Shown here: piece after piece, positions 8,269 through 16,951 of the stretch
How positions within the stretch are numbered: position 1 is the first letter of the stretch
Layout of the letters: every line of letters starts with the position of its first letter
Assembly (NCBI GenBank): GCA_903870545.1
Contig: CAIQDI010000018.1
Location: 62,001-126,000 of the forward strand
Length of the DNA stretch: 64,000 nt
Reading direction: 5' to 3'
Source of the DNA: an uncultured Pseudomonadota bacterium
GTDB taxonomy: Bacteria; Pseudomonadota; Gammaproteobacteria; Methylococcales; Methylomonadaceae
Notes under the pieces: generated by a model
Databases searched by the model: none
What the model was told of the DNA's origin: nothing
Seen by the model: only the letters and a program-made list of their open reading frames with translations
Program-made: the position numbers and the translations under genes

Positions 8269-8793
8269 ATGAAAACAAAAGTAGATTTTATTCTTTCGGC
8301 GAATGTCATTGCTGATGCAACCAGTGGGCTTTTACTCGGTGATTTTAATCAGTGGCATCAAGAAAACGGAATTAGTTTAAAAAAGAAGAAGGATGGCTCA
8401 TTTAAAACCACTTTAGAATTGAAAGTGGGTGAGACCTACGAATATCGTTATTTATTGGACGATGGTCGATGGGTGAATGACGACAGAGTAGGGCAGGACA
8501 CGGAAAACTGTGTGGTCGTTGTTTCTGTTGCGGTAAAAAAGCCAGACGATTTGACTAAAATTGAAGGTATTGGGAAAAAAATTGCGGAGTTGTTGGTCGC
8601 TGAAAATATAGTCACGTTTGCCGATTTATCGAGTACGAATGTAAAAACACTGCAAAAAATACTCGATGCGGCGGGCAATAGATTCAAAATTTACAACCCG
8701 GTCGCATGGTCAAAACAAGCTCTATTAGCGGCAAGTGGAAAATGGGACGAACTCAAAACGTTGCAAAAAGAATTAAAAAGCAAAAAAGAATAA
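8269..8793 (+). CDS. Early-set glycogen-binding-like domain fused to helix-hairpin-helix
   Basis: 174 residues from the ATG at 8269, chosen because GGAG lies 6 bases upstream. Residues about 1-85 look like an isoamylase early-set/CBM48 domain (LLGDFNQWHQ, then YEYRYLLDDGRWVNDD), as in AMPK beta and glycogen-branching proteins. Residues about 90-174 contain a helix-hairpin-helix motif (TKIEGIGKKIAELL...ADLSS) as in DNA-interacting or ribosome-linked helix-hairpin-helix domains. Such a sugar-binding plus helix-hairpin-helix combination has no clear biochemical role. The terminator at 8185 separates it from the gene before. Confidence 0.75.
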   Translation: MKTKVDFILSANVIADATSGLLLGDFNQWHQENGISLKKKKDGSFKTTLELKVGETYEYRYLLDDGRWVNDDRVGQDTENCVVVVSVAVKKPDDLTKIEGIGKKIAELLVAENIVTFADLSSTNVKTLQKILDAAGNRFKIYNPVAWSKQALLAASGKWDELKTLQKELKSKKE

Positions 8794-8802
8794 ACGTCTG
8801 AT

Positions 8803-9399
8803 TTAATCGTGGTGGTGGCTGTCTTCGGGCGAAACCGTCACGGCTTCAACTGCCACCCCGTATTTGTAAACCATCAAGCCGCCTAAATCTGCACCGAAAA
8901 TAATTACGCCCAACAAAATGATCGTTAGCGCGTTATAAATTCCCCAACCGTCAACAGGTCGGCGTAATCGCCACGCAGTTAACGCCATCGATAACGCTAA
9001 AATCGAAATTCCCAATTGTTCGTGGCGTTCCATTATGTCGTGAACATTGTGACCGTGCGGCACGGTGTCAGCGGCAATAAATCCCGCCCAAACAGTGAAA
9101 CCCGCAAACACCGTTCCCAGATACAACAAACCGCTCGCAAAATTGCGCCATTCAGTTTTTTTCGCCGCTGTGCCGATTAAATCCACGGCGACAAATAAAC
9201 TCAAAAACGCAATTGGAAAATGTACCAACAACGGGTGAATGTTGGCGAGGCTGGCAATGCCTGTTAACAAACCGGGAAAACTGCCCGACGAATTTCCGTT
9301 CGTCAAACCTTCAAATAACGCCAAAAAACTCGTCAGCATTTCTAAAATTTCGTTGTGACCGTCGGCGTTGCCGTGAATGTAAAACGATAAAGGATTCAT
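8803..9399 (-). CDS. DUF2231 membrane protein
   Basis: 198 residues, with four hydrophobic segments after a 50-residue N-terminal part. IHPLLVHFPIAFLSLF is the signature of the DUF2231 family, with two His that could bind a ligand such as heme. The C-terminus ends in a His cluster (DSHHHD). Function unknown. It converges with the preceding plus-strand gene and lies apart from the next minus-strand gene. Confidence 0.85.
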   Translation of the reverse strand: MNPLSFYIHGNADGHNEILEMLTSFLALFEGLTNGNSSGSFPGLLTGIASLANIHPLLVHFPIAFLSLFVAVDLIGTAAKKTEWRNFASGLLYLGTVFAGFTVWAGFIAADTVPHGHNVHDIMERHEQLGISILALSMALTAWRLRRPVDGWGIYNALTIILLGVIIFGADLGGLMVYKYGVAVEAVTVSPEDSHHHD

Positions 9400-9434
9400 A
9401 AAAACTCGTGGGTTTGAAAATGGTTTTTGTGTGT

Positions 9435-10109
9435 TTAAGACTTTCTAATTTGTAAGATATTTTTGCAGCGTGGGTAGTTTGAACATCCCCAAAACGCTTT
9501 TTCGTTGCTCTGTCGGCGAATCATTTTTTTGTCACAATTCGGGCAGGTTGGCGTGGTGTAATCGCCCGCCGTCGCAATTCGGTATAAATCATTTTGTTGT
9601 TCTGACGTAAGGGATTCAATTGTTTTGATTTGTTCGCGTCCGGTTATTAACGTGATTTTATCTTTGGCGAATTGGATTGCGTCTGCACTAAACGAGGAGG
9701 TTGTGAAAAAATAACCGATTTTTATTTGTTCACTCGCCATCACGCCGTAAAGTTCCCGAATGGGTGCCACACCGACCATTCCACTCCACGCTTTGCATTG
9801 ACCGACACCGACTAATTTGTCCTTTTTGTTGGTCAGTTTTAAATCAATTCCACCGTCCGCCCCCGTATTGGTTACATCTACGTTAAAGCGTCCCTTTTCT
9901 GTCATCGTTAAAAACGCTTTGCAAATTTCTTCGTAACGTTTCCATTCCAGTGACATTAACAACTCCATCGACCATTTGCTGTTTTTTCGGGTTTTGGCGG
10001 GTTCGGATTTTTTGTTTTTACGCGCTTTCAACCAAAGTAAAAACACGCTTGCCGATAGCAATCCAACCATTACAATAACCAACGGTTTCAACAATTCCAC
10101 ACTTATCAT
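9435..10109 (-). CDS. Mrr-like restriction endonuclease-fold protein with zinc ribbon
   Basis: 224 residues. An N-terminal membrane segment (about 8-27) is followed by an Mrr-type endonuclease-fold domain: GADGGIDLKL and VGQCKAW give the D...QxK pattern. The C-terminus is a topoisomerase-type zinc ribbon (CPNCDKK...CSNYPRC). Similar membrane-anchored Mrr-plus-ribbon proteins are widespread and are not necessarily restriction enzymes. The start overlaps the truA stop by 4 bases, so it is co-transcribed downstream of truA. Confidence 0.8.
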   Translation of the reverse strand: MISVELLKPLVIVMVGLLSASVFLLWLKARKNKKSEPAKTRKNSKWSMELLMSLEWKRYEEICKAFLTMTEKGRFNVDVTNTGADGGIDLKLTNKKDKLVGVGQCKAWSGMVGVAPIRELYGVMASEQIKIGYFFTTSSFSADAIQFAKDKITLITGREQIKTIESLTSEQQNDLYRIATAGDYTTPTCPNCDKKMIRRQSNEKAFWGCSNYPRCKNILQIRKS

Positions 10110-10930
10110 TTTATGAATTCTTCTGGGTATTTATCATAACGCCGAGCGTCGGCAGGTAATTTGTTAAAAATAGGATGTTTGGTGATGCCGTAATGGTCGG
10201 GATAATACACGCCTGCTAAATGTAGCCCATCTGAAGGCGCAGTCACACCGCCCAATTGTCTATTTTTCAATTCCAATAATTCGCGCGTCCATGAAATCGG
10301 CTGTTTTTCACAACCAATCGCCATCAACACACCGGCGATATTCCGAACCATGTGATGCAAAAACGCATTCGCCGATAATTCAATAATCACTTTTTCATCT
10401 TCGCGGTGAACATCAATGAAATACATCGTTCGGAACGGACTTTTTGACTGACAACCTTGCGCTCGATACGACGAAAAATCATGATGACCAAGCAAACTTT
10501 GCGCGGCGTGGTGCATTTTTTCAGCATCTAACGGCAATGGACACCATGTTGTTTGGCGGTTTAACGCTGAAGGCGTGTTGCGATTCAAAATGACGTAACG
10601 GTAAAAACGGGCAATCGCCCGATAACGCGCATGAAAATCACCGACCGCATTTTGCGCCCAAATCACCCGCACGTCAGGCGGCAAATGCGTGTTTGTGCCA
10701 CGATGCCACGCTTCTAAACTCCGAATTGACGACGTGTCGAAATGCACAATTTGTTCCGTCGCATGAACGCCCGAATCGGTTCGTCCCGCACATTGCACGG
10801 TAATCGGATGTTGCGCGATTTTACTCAAAGCGAGTTGAAGTTCGTGCTGAATGTTGCGATGTTTGATTTGCCATTGCCAACCAGAAAAACGGCTGCCGTC
10901 GTATTCGATACCTAAAACAATGCGGTTCAT
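10106..10930 (-). CDS. truA: tRNA pseudouridine synthase A
   Basis: 274 residues. TruA converts U38-U40 of the tRNA anticodon stem-loop to pseudouridine. [11 protein letters not shown] holds the catalytic Asp, and [16 protein letters not shown] is the conserved C-terminal helix. Length is normal for the family. It overlaps both neighbours by 4 bases (rnhB upstream, the Mrr-like gene downstream), which indicates one transcript. truA is not usually at this point of the lpx cluster. Confidence 0.96.
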   Translation of the reverse strand: MNRIVLGIEYDGSRFSGWQWQIKHRNIQHELQLALSKIAQHPITVQCAGRTDSGVHATEQIVHFDTSSIRSLEAWHRGTNTHLPPDVRVIWAQNAVGDFHARYRAIARFYRYVILNRNTPSALNRQTTWCPLPLDAEKMHHAAQSLLGHHDFSSYRAQGCQSKSPFRTMYFIDVHREDEKVIIELSANAFLHHMVRNIAGVLMAIGCEKQPISWTRELLELKNRQLGGVTAPSDGLHLAGVYYPDHYGITKHPIFNKLPADARRYDKYPEEFIK

Positions 10931-11496
10931 TTTTGAAGTAATAACGTTCTGACGGGATTAAACGATTTGCGATGAATCTCTAAAATGCCAAATTGTTCGA
11001 TTTCTTGGCAATGGAGTTTTGTGCCGTAACCTTTGTGTTTTGAAAATTGATAGTGCGGATAGATTTTGGCACATTCGTCCATCGATTCATCACGAGCGAC
11101 TTTGGCTAAAATCGACGCGGCACTGATTTCTTGAACAGTTTTGTCGCCTTGAATAATGGCGCGAGCGGGAATAGTGAGTTTGGGGAGTTGATTGCCGTCA
11201 ATTAAGATTTCGGACGGTTGAATATGCAAACCTTCGATGGCGCGTTGCATCGCTAAAAATGTGGCTTGCAGAATGTTGATGTCGTCGATTTCGTCAACGC
11301 TGGCTTGCGCGATTGACCAACTTAGCGCGTATTTTTTGATTTGTTCGGATAAAAATTCGCGCTTTTTCGCGCTTAACATTTTGGAATCGGCTAAACCAAT
11401 AATCGGAAAATCAGAATTTAAAATGACCGCTGCGGCAAATACATTTCCCGCTAAACACCCGCGTCCGGCTTCGTCTACACCGGCAATTAAAATCAT
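10927..11496 (-). CDS. rnhB: Ribonuclease HII
   Basis: 189 residues. Cleaves RNA in RNA-DNA hybrids and removes misinserted ribonucleotides. [12 protein letters not shown] carries the first two acidic metal ligands, [13 protein letters not shown] the conserved second block, and ILIDGN and SILAKVARD the others. Lies directly after lpxA, as in most gammaproteobacteria, but lpxB, which normally comes between them, is missing. Confidence 0.96.
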   Translation of the reverse strand: MILIAGVDEAGRGCLAGNVFAAAVILNSDFPIIGLADSKMLSAKKREFLSEQIKKYALSWSIAQASVDEIDDINILQATFLAMQRAIEGLHIQPSEILIDGNQLPKLTIPARAIIQGDKTVQEISAASILAKVARDESMDECAKIYPHYQFSKHKGYGTKLHCQEIEQFGILEIHRKSFNPVRTLLLQK

Positions 11497-11498
11497 AA

Positions 11499-12269
11499 TT
11501 AACGTAAAATTCCGCGTGTGACGTTGCGAAGAAAATTCACCATGTTTGATAACTCTTTGCTGTCGCCCGCTAACTCTTCCATTTGTTCAATCGCATCTTC
11601 GAGACGCAAATTCATTTTGTAAATCATTTTGTAGGCTTTGCGAATGAGGCGAATATCTTCAGCCAAAATGCCATTGCGTTCCATGCCAACAGAATTGATG
11701 CCGTGCGGACGAGTCGGACGACCGCCTACCATCACAAACGGTGGAATATCTTGCGTAATCGCGCTGCCCATTGCCGAAAAACTGTATTGACCAATTTGAG
11801 TAAATTGATGCACCAAGGTAAAACCGCCCAAAATGGCGTGATTATTTAAATGGACATGCCCCGCGAGTGACGCACCATTGGCCATAATAACGTGGTCGCC
11901 GACCACACAGTCGTGCGCGACGTGCGTATAAGCCATAAATAAATTATCGCTACCGATTTTCGTCAAACTATTGTCTTGTTGTGTGCCACGGTGCATCGAC
12001 GTATATTCACGAATTACGTTACGGTCGCCCATTTCTAAACGGGTAATTTCATGCGCGTATTTTTTGTCTTGGGGATCTTCGCCAATCGAGCAAAATTGAT
12101 AAATGTGATTATCTTCGCCGAGTGACGTGCGACCTTTAATAACAACGTGCGATTCGATAACCGTACCCGAACCGATTTTAACGTCCGCGCCCACAATAGA
12201 AAACGCACCAACTCGCACACCACAGTCGAGTTCAGCGCGTGGATCAATAAGGGCGGTGGGATGAATCAA
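11499..12269 (-). CDS. lpxA: UDP-N-acetylglucosamine acyltransferase
   Basis: 256 residues. First step of lipid A synthesis: transfer of an R-3-hydroxyacyl chain from ACP to UDP-GlcNAc. The N-terminal two thirds are hexapeptide repeats of a left-handed beta-helix (for example [19 protein letters not shown]). [10 protein letters not shown] includes the catalytic His (His125 in E. coli). The C-terminal helices ([16 protein letters not shown]) are as expected. The ATG is 3 bases after the fabZ stop. Confidence 0.97.
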   Translation of the reverse strand: MIHPTALIDPRAELDCGVRVGAFSIVGADVKIGSGTVIESHVVIKGRTSLGEDNHIYQFCSIGEDPQDKKYAHEITRLEMGDRNVIREYTSMHRGTQQDNSLTKIGSDNLFMAYTHVAHDCVVGDHVIMANGASLAGHVHLNNHAILGGFTLVHQFTQIGQYSFSAMGSAITQDIPPFVMVGGRPTRPHGINSVGMERNGILAEDIRLIRKAYKMIYKMNLRLEDAIEQMEELAGDSKELSNMVNFLRNVTRGILR

Positions 12270-12272
12270 AAC

Positions 12273-12716
12273 TTACTCGACCACAGCCGCACAACGAATT
12301 TCGGCACTTGCCACAAATTCGCCATCGACAGTAGCGTTACATTGAAATGCCCACAAGTTGCGTTTACTTTTAACAAAACGCGCTTCCAACATCAATTGAT
12401 CGCCGGGTACAACCGGACGTTTGAATTTTGCTTTATCAATGCCCGTCAAATAATAAATCATCCCTTTTAATTCTTCGCCCGCTGTTTCGGAAGCCAACAA
12501 ACCGGTCGTTTGTGCCATCGCTTCTAAAATCAATACGCCGGGCATCACCGGTTTTTGCGGAAAATGCCCTTGAAAAAATGGTTCGTTATAAGTGACATTT
12601 TTCACCCCTAATAACCTAACGCCAGGCTCACATTCCACCACTTTATCCACCAATAAAAATGGATAACGGTGCGGAAGAAAGGCTTGAATTTGTAGAATAT
12701 CTAACGTTATAGACAT
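12273..12716 (-). CDS. fabZ: 3-hydroxyacyl-ACP dehydratase
   Basis: 147 residues, a single hot-dog domain. FabZ dehydrates 3-hydroxyacyl-ACP in type II fatty acid synthesis and competes with LpxA for the same acyl-ACP pool. [11 protein letters not shown] and [20 protein letters not shown] hold the catalytic His and Glu. lpxD, which normally separates fabZ from skp in E. coli, is absent here. Confidence 0.97.
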   Translation of the reverse strand: MSITLDILQIQAFLPHRYPFLLVDKVVECEPGVRLLGVKNVTYNEPFFQGHFPQKPVMPGVLILEAMAQTTGLLASETAGEELKGMIYYLTGIDKAKFKRPVVPGDQLMLEARFVKSKRNLWAFQCNATVDGEFVASAEIRCAAVVE

Positions 12717-12777
12717 GATTTTAATTTCACTTTTTCAGATTATAAGGGGGAAAAGTCGGGCGAATTTAAGCGGTTAA

Positions 12778-13278
12778 TCACTCAGGCATCGAGGTTAATT
12801 TTTGTTGAACTTGCGCGGTTACGTCGATTTGTTCGCTAGCATAAATTACGCCGTCTGTTAATAACAAATCAAAGCCTTGATCTTTCGCAATGCCACGGAT
12901 TGCTTCCACAATGCGACGTTGTAATTTACCTAATTCTTCGTTGCGACGAACGTTGAAGTCTTCGCTGAATTCTTGTTGCGTGCGTTTGAAATCGCGTTTT
13001 TTGTTTAAAATATCTTTTTCTAAATTGCCTCGCGCCGCTTCACCTAACACAGCGGCATCTTTGCCCAAACGCTCTTCCATGTTTTGAATATCTTTTTGTT
13101 GTGAAACAAGTTGTTTGTCGCGGGGCGAGAATTCTTGTTCTAAACGTTTTTTAGCTTTTTCAGCTTGAGGTGCTTTTTCGAGTACCGCTGGAATGTTGAC
13201 AAAGCCCACTTTCAAATCAGCATAACTGATATTTGCCGCAAAAATTAAGCCTAAAAATAACGCGATTTTGGTTTTCAT
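12778..13278 (-). CDS. skp: Periplasmic chaperone Skp (OmpH family)
   Basis: 166 residues with a signal peptide (MKTKIALFLGLIFAANISYA). The mature protein has the Skp layout: a short beta strand (DLKVGFVN), a long charged helical hairpin (about 40-130), and a C-terminal strand. Skp holds unfolded outer membrane proteins in the periplasm for delivery to BamA, which lies immediately upstream. The gap to bamA is about 90 bases. Confidence 0.92.
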   Translation of the reverse strand: MKTKIALFLGLIFAANISYADLKVGFVNIPAVLEKAPQAEKAKKRLEQEFSPRDKQLVSQQKDIQNMEERLGKDAAVLGEAARGNLEKDILNKKRDFKRTQQEFSEDFNVRRNEELGKLQRRIVEAIRGIAKDQGFDLLLTDGVIYASEQIDVTAQVQQKLTSMPE

Positions 13279-13365
13279 AAAAATGGAATTCTCCGAGAGT
13301 TTCGTTGGAAATAAAAAAATAGTGGTTAAATTATAAGTGATAAGCGCGACAAACTAAAAATTGTT

Positions 13366-15786
13366 TTAGAAGTTTTGCCCAAAGTTAAATTGGAAAATTT
13401 GTTTTTGGTCGCCGGTTGTTGTCGTGCCATCTATACCACGAACAATAGGCGAAGCATTTAGTGGCTGTGCGACACTGACGGACAATGCACCGAATGGCGA
13501 CATCCATTCACCCGATAAACCCGCTGAATATCTCATGTTCATATTAAAGCCGTTACTCAACGAACCTGCGTCAAAGAATGTGCCTAAACGCACGGATTTT
13601 GTATCGGGCATAAATGGCACGGGGAAAAACAATTCCGCGCTGCCGACCACTTTCGTTGAGCCACCCAATGGATAATTTTGATACGGACAACTTCCAGCCT
13701 GTGGATAAGTCTGATTCCCCGCCGCATCATTAACAGGCGTTCCGTCAGAATTTTTGATTGGTGTTTTTTTGTAGGCATCACAGCTACCAGTATGCGTATC
13801 ACGAACACCCAACGTATTATTTTTAAAGCCGCGCAACGAACCCGTACCACCCGCAAAATAGTTTTCAAAAAATGGCAAATTATCATTTTTACCATAACCA
13901 TCACCGTAACCCGCTTCACCCACAATACGGAATGTAAAATCTTTCGCAACGGGGAAATACATTTGATGTTTATAGCTCAATTTGTAATATTCCAAATCAC
14001 TACCTGGAACCGTTGCCAACGCGGAAAGCCTTTGTTGTCCGCCTTTGTTTGGGAAAATTGCCCGATTCAATGTGTCATGCGTCCAGCCAATCGCGGGCGC
14101 AAAGGTGAAAAATGAATCGCCATTTTTAGTCATAAAATCGGAAATTTCATCGGATGTGTAAGTGGTTGATTTTAATGTTGTGTATTTAGTATCAAAATCA
14201 AAACGAATTTGGTCAAATTCATTCAACGGCAAACCGAAGTTAATCCCCGCGTTCATGACGTTAGTCGTGTAACTGGCGATGTTAATCGCCGACGCATCAC
14301 GTTTGGTGTAACCCAAATTATAGCCTTGACTCACGCCATCGGTGGTGAAATACGGATTGAAAAAACCAAACTGATAACTGGTCAAATAGTTACTGTTATT
14401 AAACGCTAAATTCACCCGTTTGCCCGAACCAAAAACGTTATCTTGCGAAATGTTCGCGTTCAACACAATCCCTTGAACCTGCGAATAACCGACACCCGCC
14501 ATTAAATTCCCCGACGGTTTTTCGGTGACGCTGTAATTCACATCGATTTCGTCCGCCGTTCCTGTCACTGGCGGCGTTTCAACGCTGACTTCTTCAAAAT
14601 AACCTAAACGTTCCAAACGGGTTTTCGAGCGTTCGATTTTAGAACTCGATGCCCAACTCGCTTCCGTTTGACGCATTTCACGACGCAATACTTCGTCCCG
14701 CGTTTTGGTGTTGCCTTTGATATTGATTCGGCGCACATAAACTCGTTTTGCGGGATCTACAAAAAACGTCATGTTCACGGTTTTCGTGGCTTCGACGATT
14801 TCGGGAATCATGTTGACGTTGGCAAACGCATAACCGTCATCGCCCAAACGATCCGAAATTGCTTTCGATGTTTCGGTCGCACTTTTGCGTGAAAAAACTT
14901 CGCCAGGCCCGACTTTCATTAGCTTGATTAACTCGTCAGCGGGAACAACTAAATTGCCCGCGAGTTTCACTTTATCGAGTTTATAAACGTCGCCTTCTTT
15001 GACGTTAATCGTGACGTAAATATCTTTTTTGTCTGGCGTAATCGCCACTTGCGTCGATTCAATGTTGAAATTGATATAACCACGATCCAAATAATACGAG
15101 CGCAACGTTTCCAAATCTGCGCCGAGTTTTTGTTTCGAATATTGGTCATCTTTGGTATAAAACGACAACAAATTCGAGGTGTTTAATTCGATTTTTTTCA
15201 GCAACGTTGGTTCGTCAAACGTGTTGTTGCCGACGATGTTAATTTCTTTAATTTTCGCGACGCGCCCTTCCGATATTTTGATGAAAATAGCGACGCGGTT
15301 TCGGGTTAAATCCGTGACTTCGGTTTTAATAGTTAAGCCATATTTGCCGTGACTGAGATATTGACGATTGAGTTCTTGTTCAACTTTATCGAGTAACTGC
15401 CGATCAAAGGTTTGACCTTCAGATAAGCCAATTTTTTTGAGTGCTTTGGTTAAATCGTCTTTGCTTAAATCTTTGTTGCCTTCAAATAAAATTTTCGCAA
15501 TCGATGGGCGTTCCACGACGTTGACCACTAATGTTGAACCTTCGCGTTCGACAGAAATGTCTTTGAAAAATCCCGTTTTAAATAGTGATTTAATCGCGGG
15601 TGCCGTGTTGTCTAACGAAAAGCGTTCGCCAACCGTCACGGGCAAATAGTTGTAAACCGTGCCTTCGGAAATGCGTTGTAAGCCTTTGACTTTAATGTCC
15701 CGAACGACAAATTCTTCATCAGCTTGAACGGTTTGCGCGGCGAATAAGCAAAGTAAAATGAGGCGAGAAAGTTTTTTTAATTTCAT
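13366..15786 (-). CDS. bamA: Outer membrane assembly factor BamA
   Basis: 806 residues. I start at the ATG at 15784-15786, because it begins the signal peptide (KLSRLILLCLFAAQTVQA) and a longer reading would put 24 unrelated residues first. Five POTRA domains fill about 25-420, and the 16-strand barrel the rest, ending in the usual aromatic residue (FGQNF). The L6 loop has the conserved RGF element (GSLRGFKNNTLG). BamA inserts beta-barrel proteins into the outer membrane. It heads the minus-strand envelope operon with skp, fabZ, lpxA, rnhB and truA. Confidence 0.96.
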   Translation of the reverse strand: MKLKKLSRLILLCLFAAQTVQADEEFVVRDIKVKGLQRISEGTVYNYLPVTVGERFSLDNTAPAIKSLFKTGFFKDISVEREGSTLVVNVVERPSIAKILFEGNKDLSKDDLTKALKKIGLSEGQTFDRQLLDKVEQELNRQYLSHGKYGLTIKTEVTDLTRNRVAIFIKISEGRVAKIKEINIVGNNTFDEPTLLKKIELNTSNLLSFYTKDDQYSKQKLGADLETLRSYYLDRGYINFNIESTQVAITPDKKDIYVTINVKEGDVYKLDKVKLAGNLVVPADELIKLMKVGPGEVFSRKSATETSKAISDRLGDDGYAFANVNMIPEIVEATKTVNMTFFVDPAKRVYVRRINIKGNTKTRDEVLRREMRQTEASWASSSKIERSKTRLERLGYFEEVSVETPPVTGTADEIDVNYSVTEKPSGNLMAGVGYSQVQGIVLNANISQDNVFGSGKRVNLAFNNSNYLTSYQFGFFNPYFTTDGVSQGYNLGYTKRDASAINIASYTTNVMNAGINFGLPLNEFDQIRFDFDTKYTTLKSTTYTSDEISDFMTKNGDSFFTFAPAIGWTHDTLNRAIFPNKGGQQRLSALATVPGSDLEYYKLSYKHQMYFPVAKDFTFRIVGEAGYGDGYGKNDNLPFFENYFAGGTGSLRGFKNNTLGVRDTHTGSCDAYKKTPIKNSDGTPVNDAAGNQTYPQAGSCPYQNYPLGGSTKVVGSAELFFPVPFMPDTKSVRLGTFFDAGSLSNGFNMNMRYSAGLSGEWMSPFGALSVSVAQPLNASPIVRGIDGTTTTGDQKQIFQFNFGQNF

Positions 15787-15889
15787 AGGCAGGGTTCTAA
15801 CGATTGAAAACGAAAAGGAAACAAGGGTTTGATTGGTGCAAATTGTATCACAAGGCAATTGGCGGCTAATAATTTAAGCGTTTCGCCAT

Positions 15890-15916
15890 AAAAAAAGGGC
15901 ATGAATTATGCCCTTT
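15890..15916 (-). terminator. Rho-independent terminator after the short HvfA-like gene
   Basis: Perfect 9-bp stem AAAGGGCAT/ATGCCCTTT with a 5-base loop, followed on the minus strand by a T run. It separates the HvfA-like genes from bamA. Confidence 0.85.
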
Positions 15917-15944
15917 CTACAAACGAACTCAAAACACCCGAATT

Positions 15945-16196
15945 TTAATGTTTCGGTGCTGCTTTTTTCGCTGCTTCATCGGCAGCGGCTTTCTCTTGAG
16001 CTGCTTTTTCAGCCTCTTCTTTTGATTGGTCTTTGGGTGCTTCCATTTTCATGTTCGCGCCGCACGCCATTTCTGTTTCCGCAAGTTGTAAATATGCCGA
16101 CGGTAATTCAGTTGCACCAAACGGATTTACGTCTGCGCTCGCCATGCCTGAAATCAACGCGGCACTGATTGCCAGAGAAGTTGTCATTTTTTTCAT
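15945..16196 (-). CDS. Short HvfA-like precursor paralogue
   Basis: 83 residues with a signal peptide (MKKMTTSLAISAALISGMASA) and a Shine-Dalgarno AGGA. The mature start, NPFGATEL-S-Y-QLA-EMACGA-MKME, is nearly the same as in the larger neighbour at 16224-16856, so they are tandem duplicates. It keeps only one Cys (EMACGA) and then turns into a Lys/Ala-rich tail without EGxCG repeats. It may be a degenerate copy, or a single-site relative. A terminator follows it. Confidence 0.7.
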   Translation of the reverse strand: MKKMTTSLAISAALISGMASADVNPFGATELPSAYLQLAETEMACGANMKMEAPKDQSKEEAEKAAQEKAAADEAAKKAAPKH

Positions 16197-16223
16197 GTTA
16201 AAAAATCCTGTTCAATTACTTAA

Positions 16224-16856
16224 TTATTTAGGCGGATGCACGTCATACAACGGCGAGTTGTCTAACGGTTTATCGTTCGGTTTTGCTGCGCCACACGCCC
16301 CGTCTTTACCTTTGGTCATTTCGCTACAGCCTTTCATATCGTCGCCGCAACCTTGCATTTTTGCACCACACGCGCCTTCAGTCGTTTTGGCATCGGGACA
16401 ATTTTTCATGTCGTCTTTGCATTGTGCGCCACAACTGCCTTCAGCCGCTTTTTTGTCGCCGCCCATCCCGCTCATCGCGGCACCACACGCGCCTTCTTTT
16501 GACATCGCGCCGTGCATTTCGCCACACGAACCTTCTTTGCCTTTCATCATTGCGCCACAAGCTGCTTCCATGCCGGCTTTCATCTTGTCGCCATTCATCA
16601 TGTCGCCGCATTTACCTTCCGGCGATTTTTCGCCTGATGCGGATTTTTTGCCGGCACACGCGCCTTCAGCCGTTTTCGGTTTTTCCATTTTCATGCCTGC
16701 GCCACACGCCATTTCAGCGGCAGCAAGTTGCATATAACCTGACGATAATTCGGTTGCGCCAAACGGGTTGGTGTCAGCATTCACAGCGGTTGCTGCGAAA
16801 CTTGATATTAACGCTGCGCCCATTGCCATCGCGAACGGAGTAGTCATTTTTTTCAT
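16224..16856 (-). CDS. Candidate HvfA/bufferin-like RiPP metallophore precursor
   Basis: 210 residues with a signal peptide (MKKMTTPFAMAMGAALISSF...) and an AGGAG Shine-Dalgarno. NPFGATELSSGYMQLA after the signal, then a low-complexity region with 13 Cys. Five are in strict EGxCG motifs (EGKCG, EGSCG twice, EGACG twice), and four are close variants (EMACG, EGACA, EAACG, DGACG); others are free (AQCKD, KNCPD, QGCGD, KGCSE). In HvfA, EGKCG-type Cys are converted to copper-binding oxazolone-thioamide pairs by HvfB (DUF692) and HvfC (DUF2063). The Met- and Lys-rich spacers suggest metal contact. No such enzymes are in the window. Family placement rests on motifs; an alternative is an unmodified Cys-rich metal buffer. 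Confidence 0.7.
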   Translation of the reverse strand: MKKMTTPFAMAMGAALISSFAATAVNADTNPFGATELSSGYMQLAAAEMACGAGMKMEKPKTAEGACAGKKSASGEKSPEGKCGDMMNGDKMKAGMEAACGAMMKGKEGSCGEMHGAMSKEGACGAAMSGMGGDKKAAEGSCGAQCKDDMKNCPDAKTTEGACGAKMQGCGDDMKGCSEMTKGKDGACGAAKPNDKPLDNSPLYDVHPPK

Positions 16857-16951
16857 TGTAAAAGCTCCTGAGTCTAAAAATATTATTGTTATGAAAGCAT
16901 CGACAAACTAACTTTTTGCCGATTCCGGCTATGATACCAAAAAAACGAAAA

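Noticed and set aside
16033-16843. Long open frames on the plus strand opposite the HvfA-like genes (234 and 186 codons)
   Set aside because: They are shadows of the repetitive Cys-rich genes: their Ser/Pro/His- and Arg-rich composition just mirrors the EGxCG repeats, and there is no ribosome binding site or family pattern.
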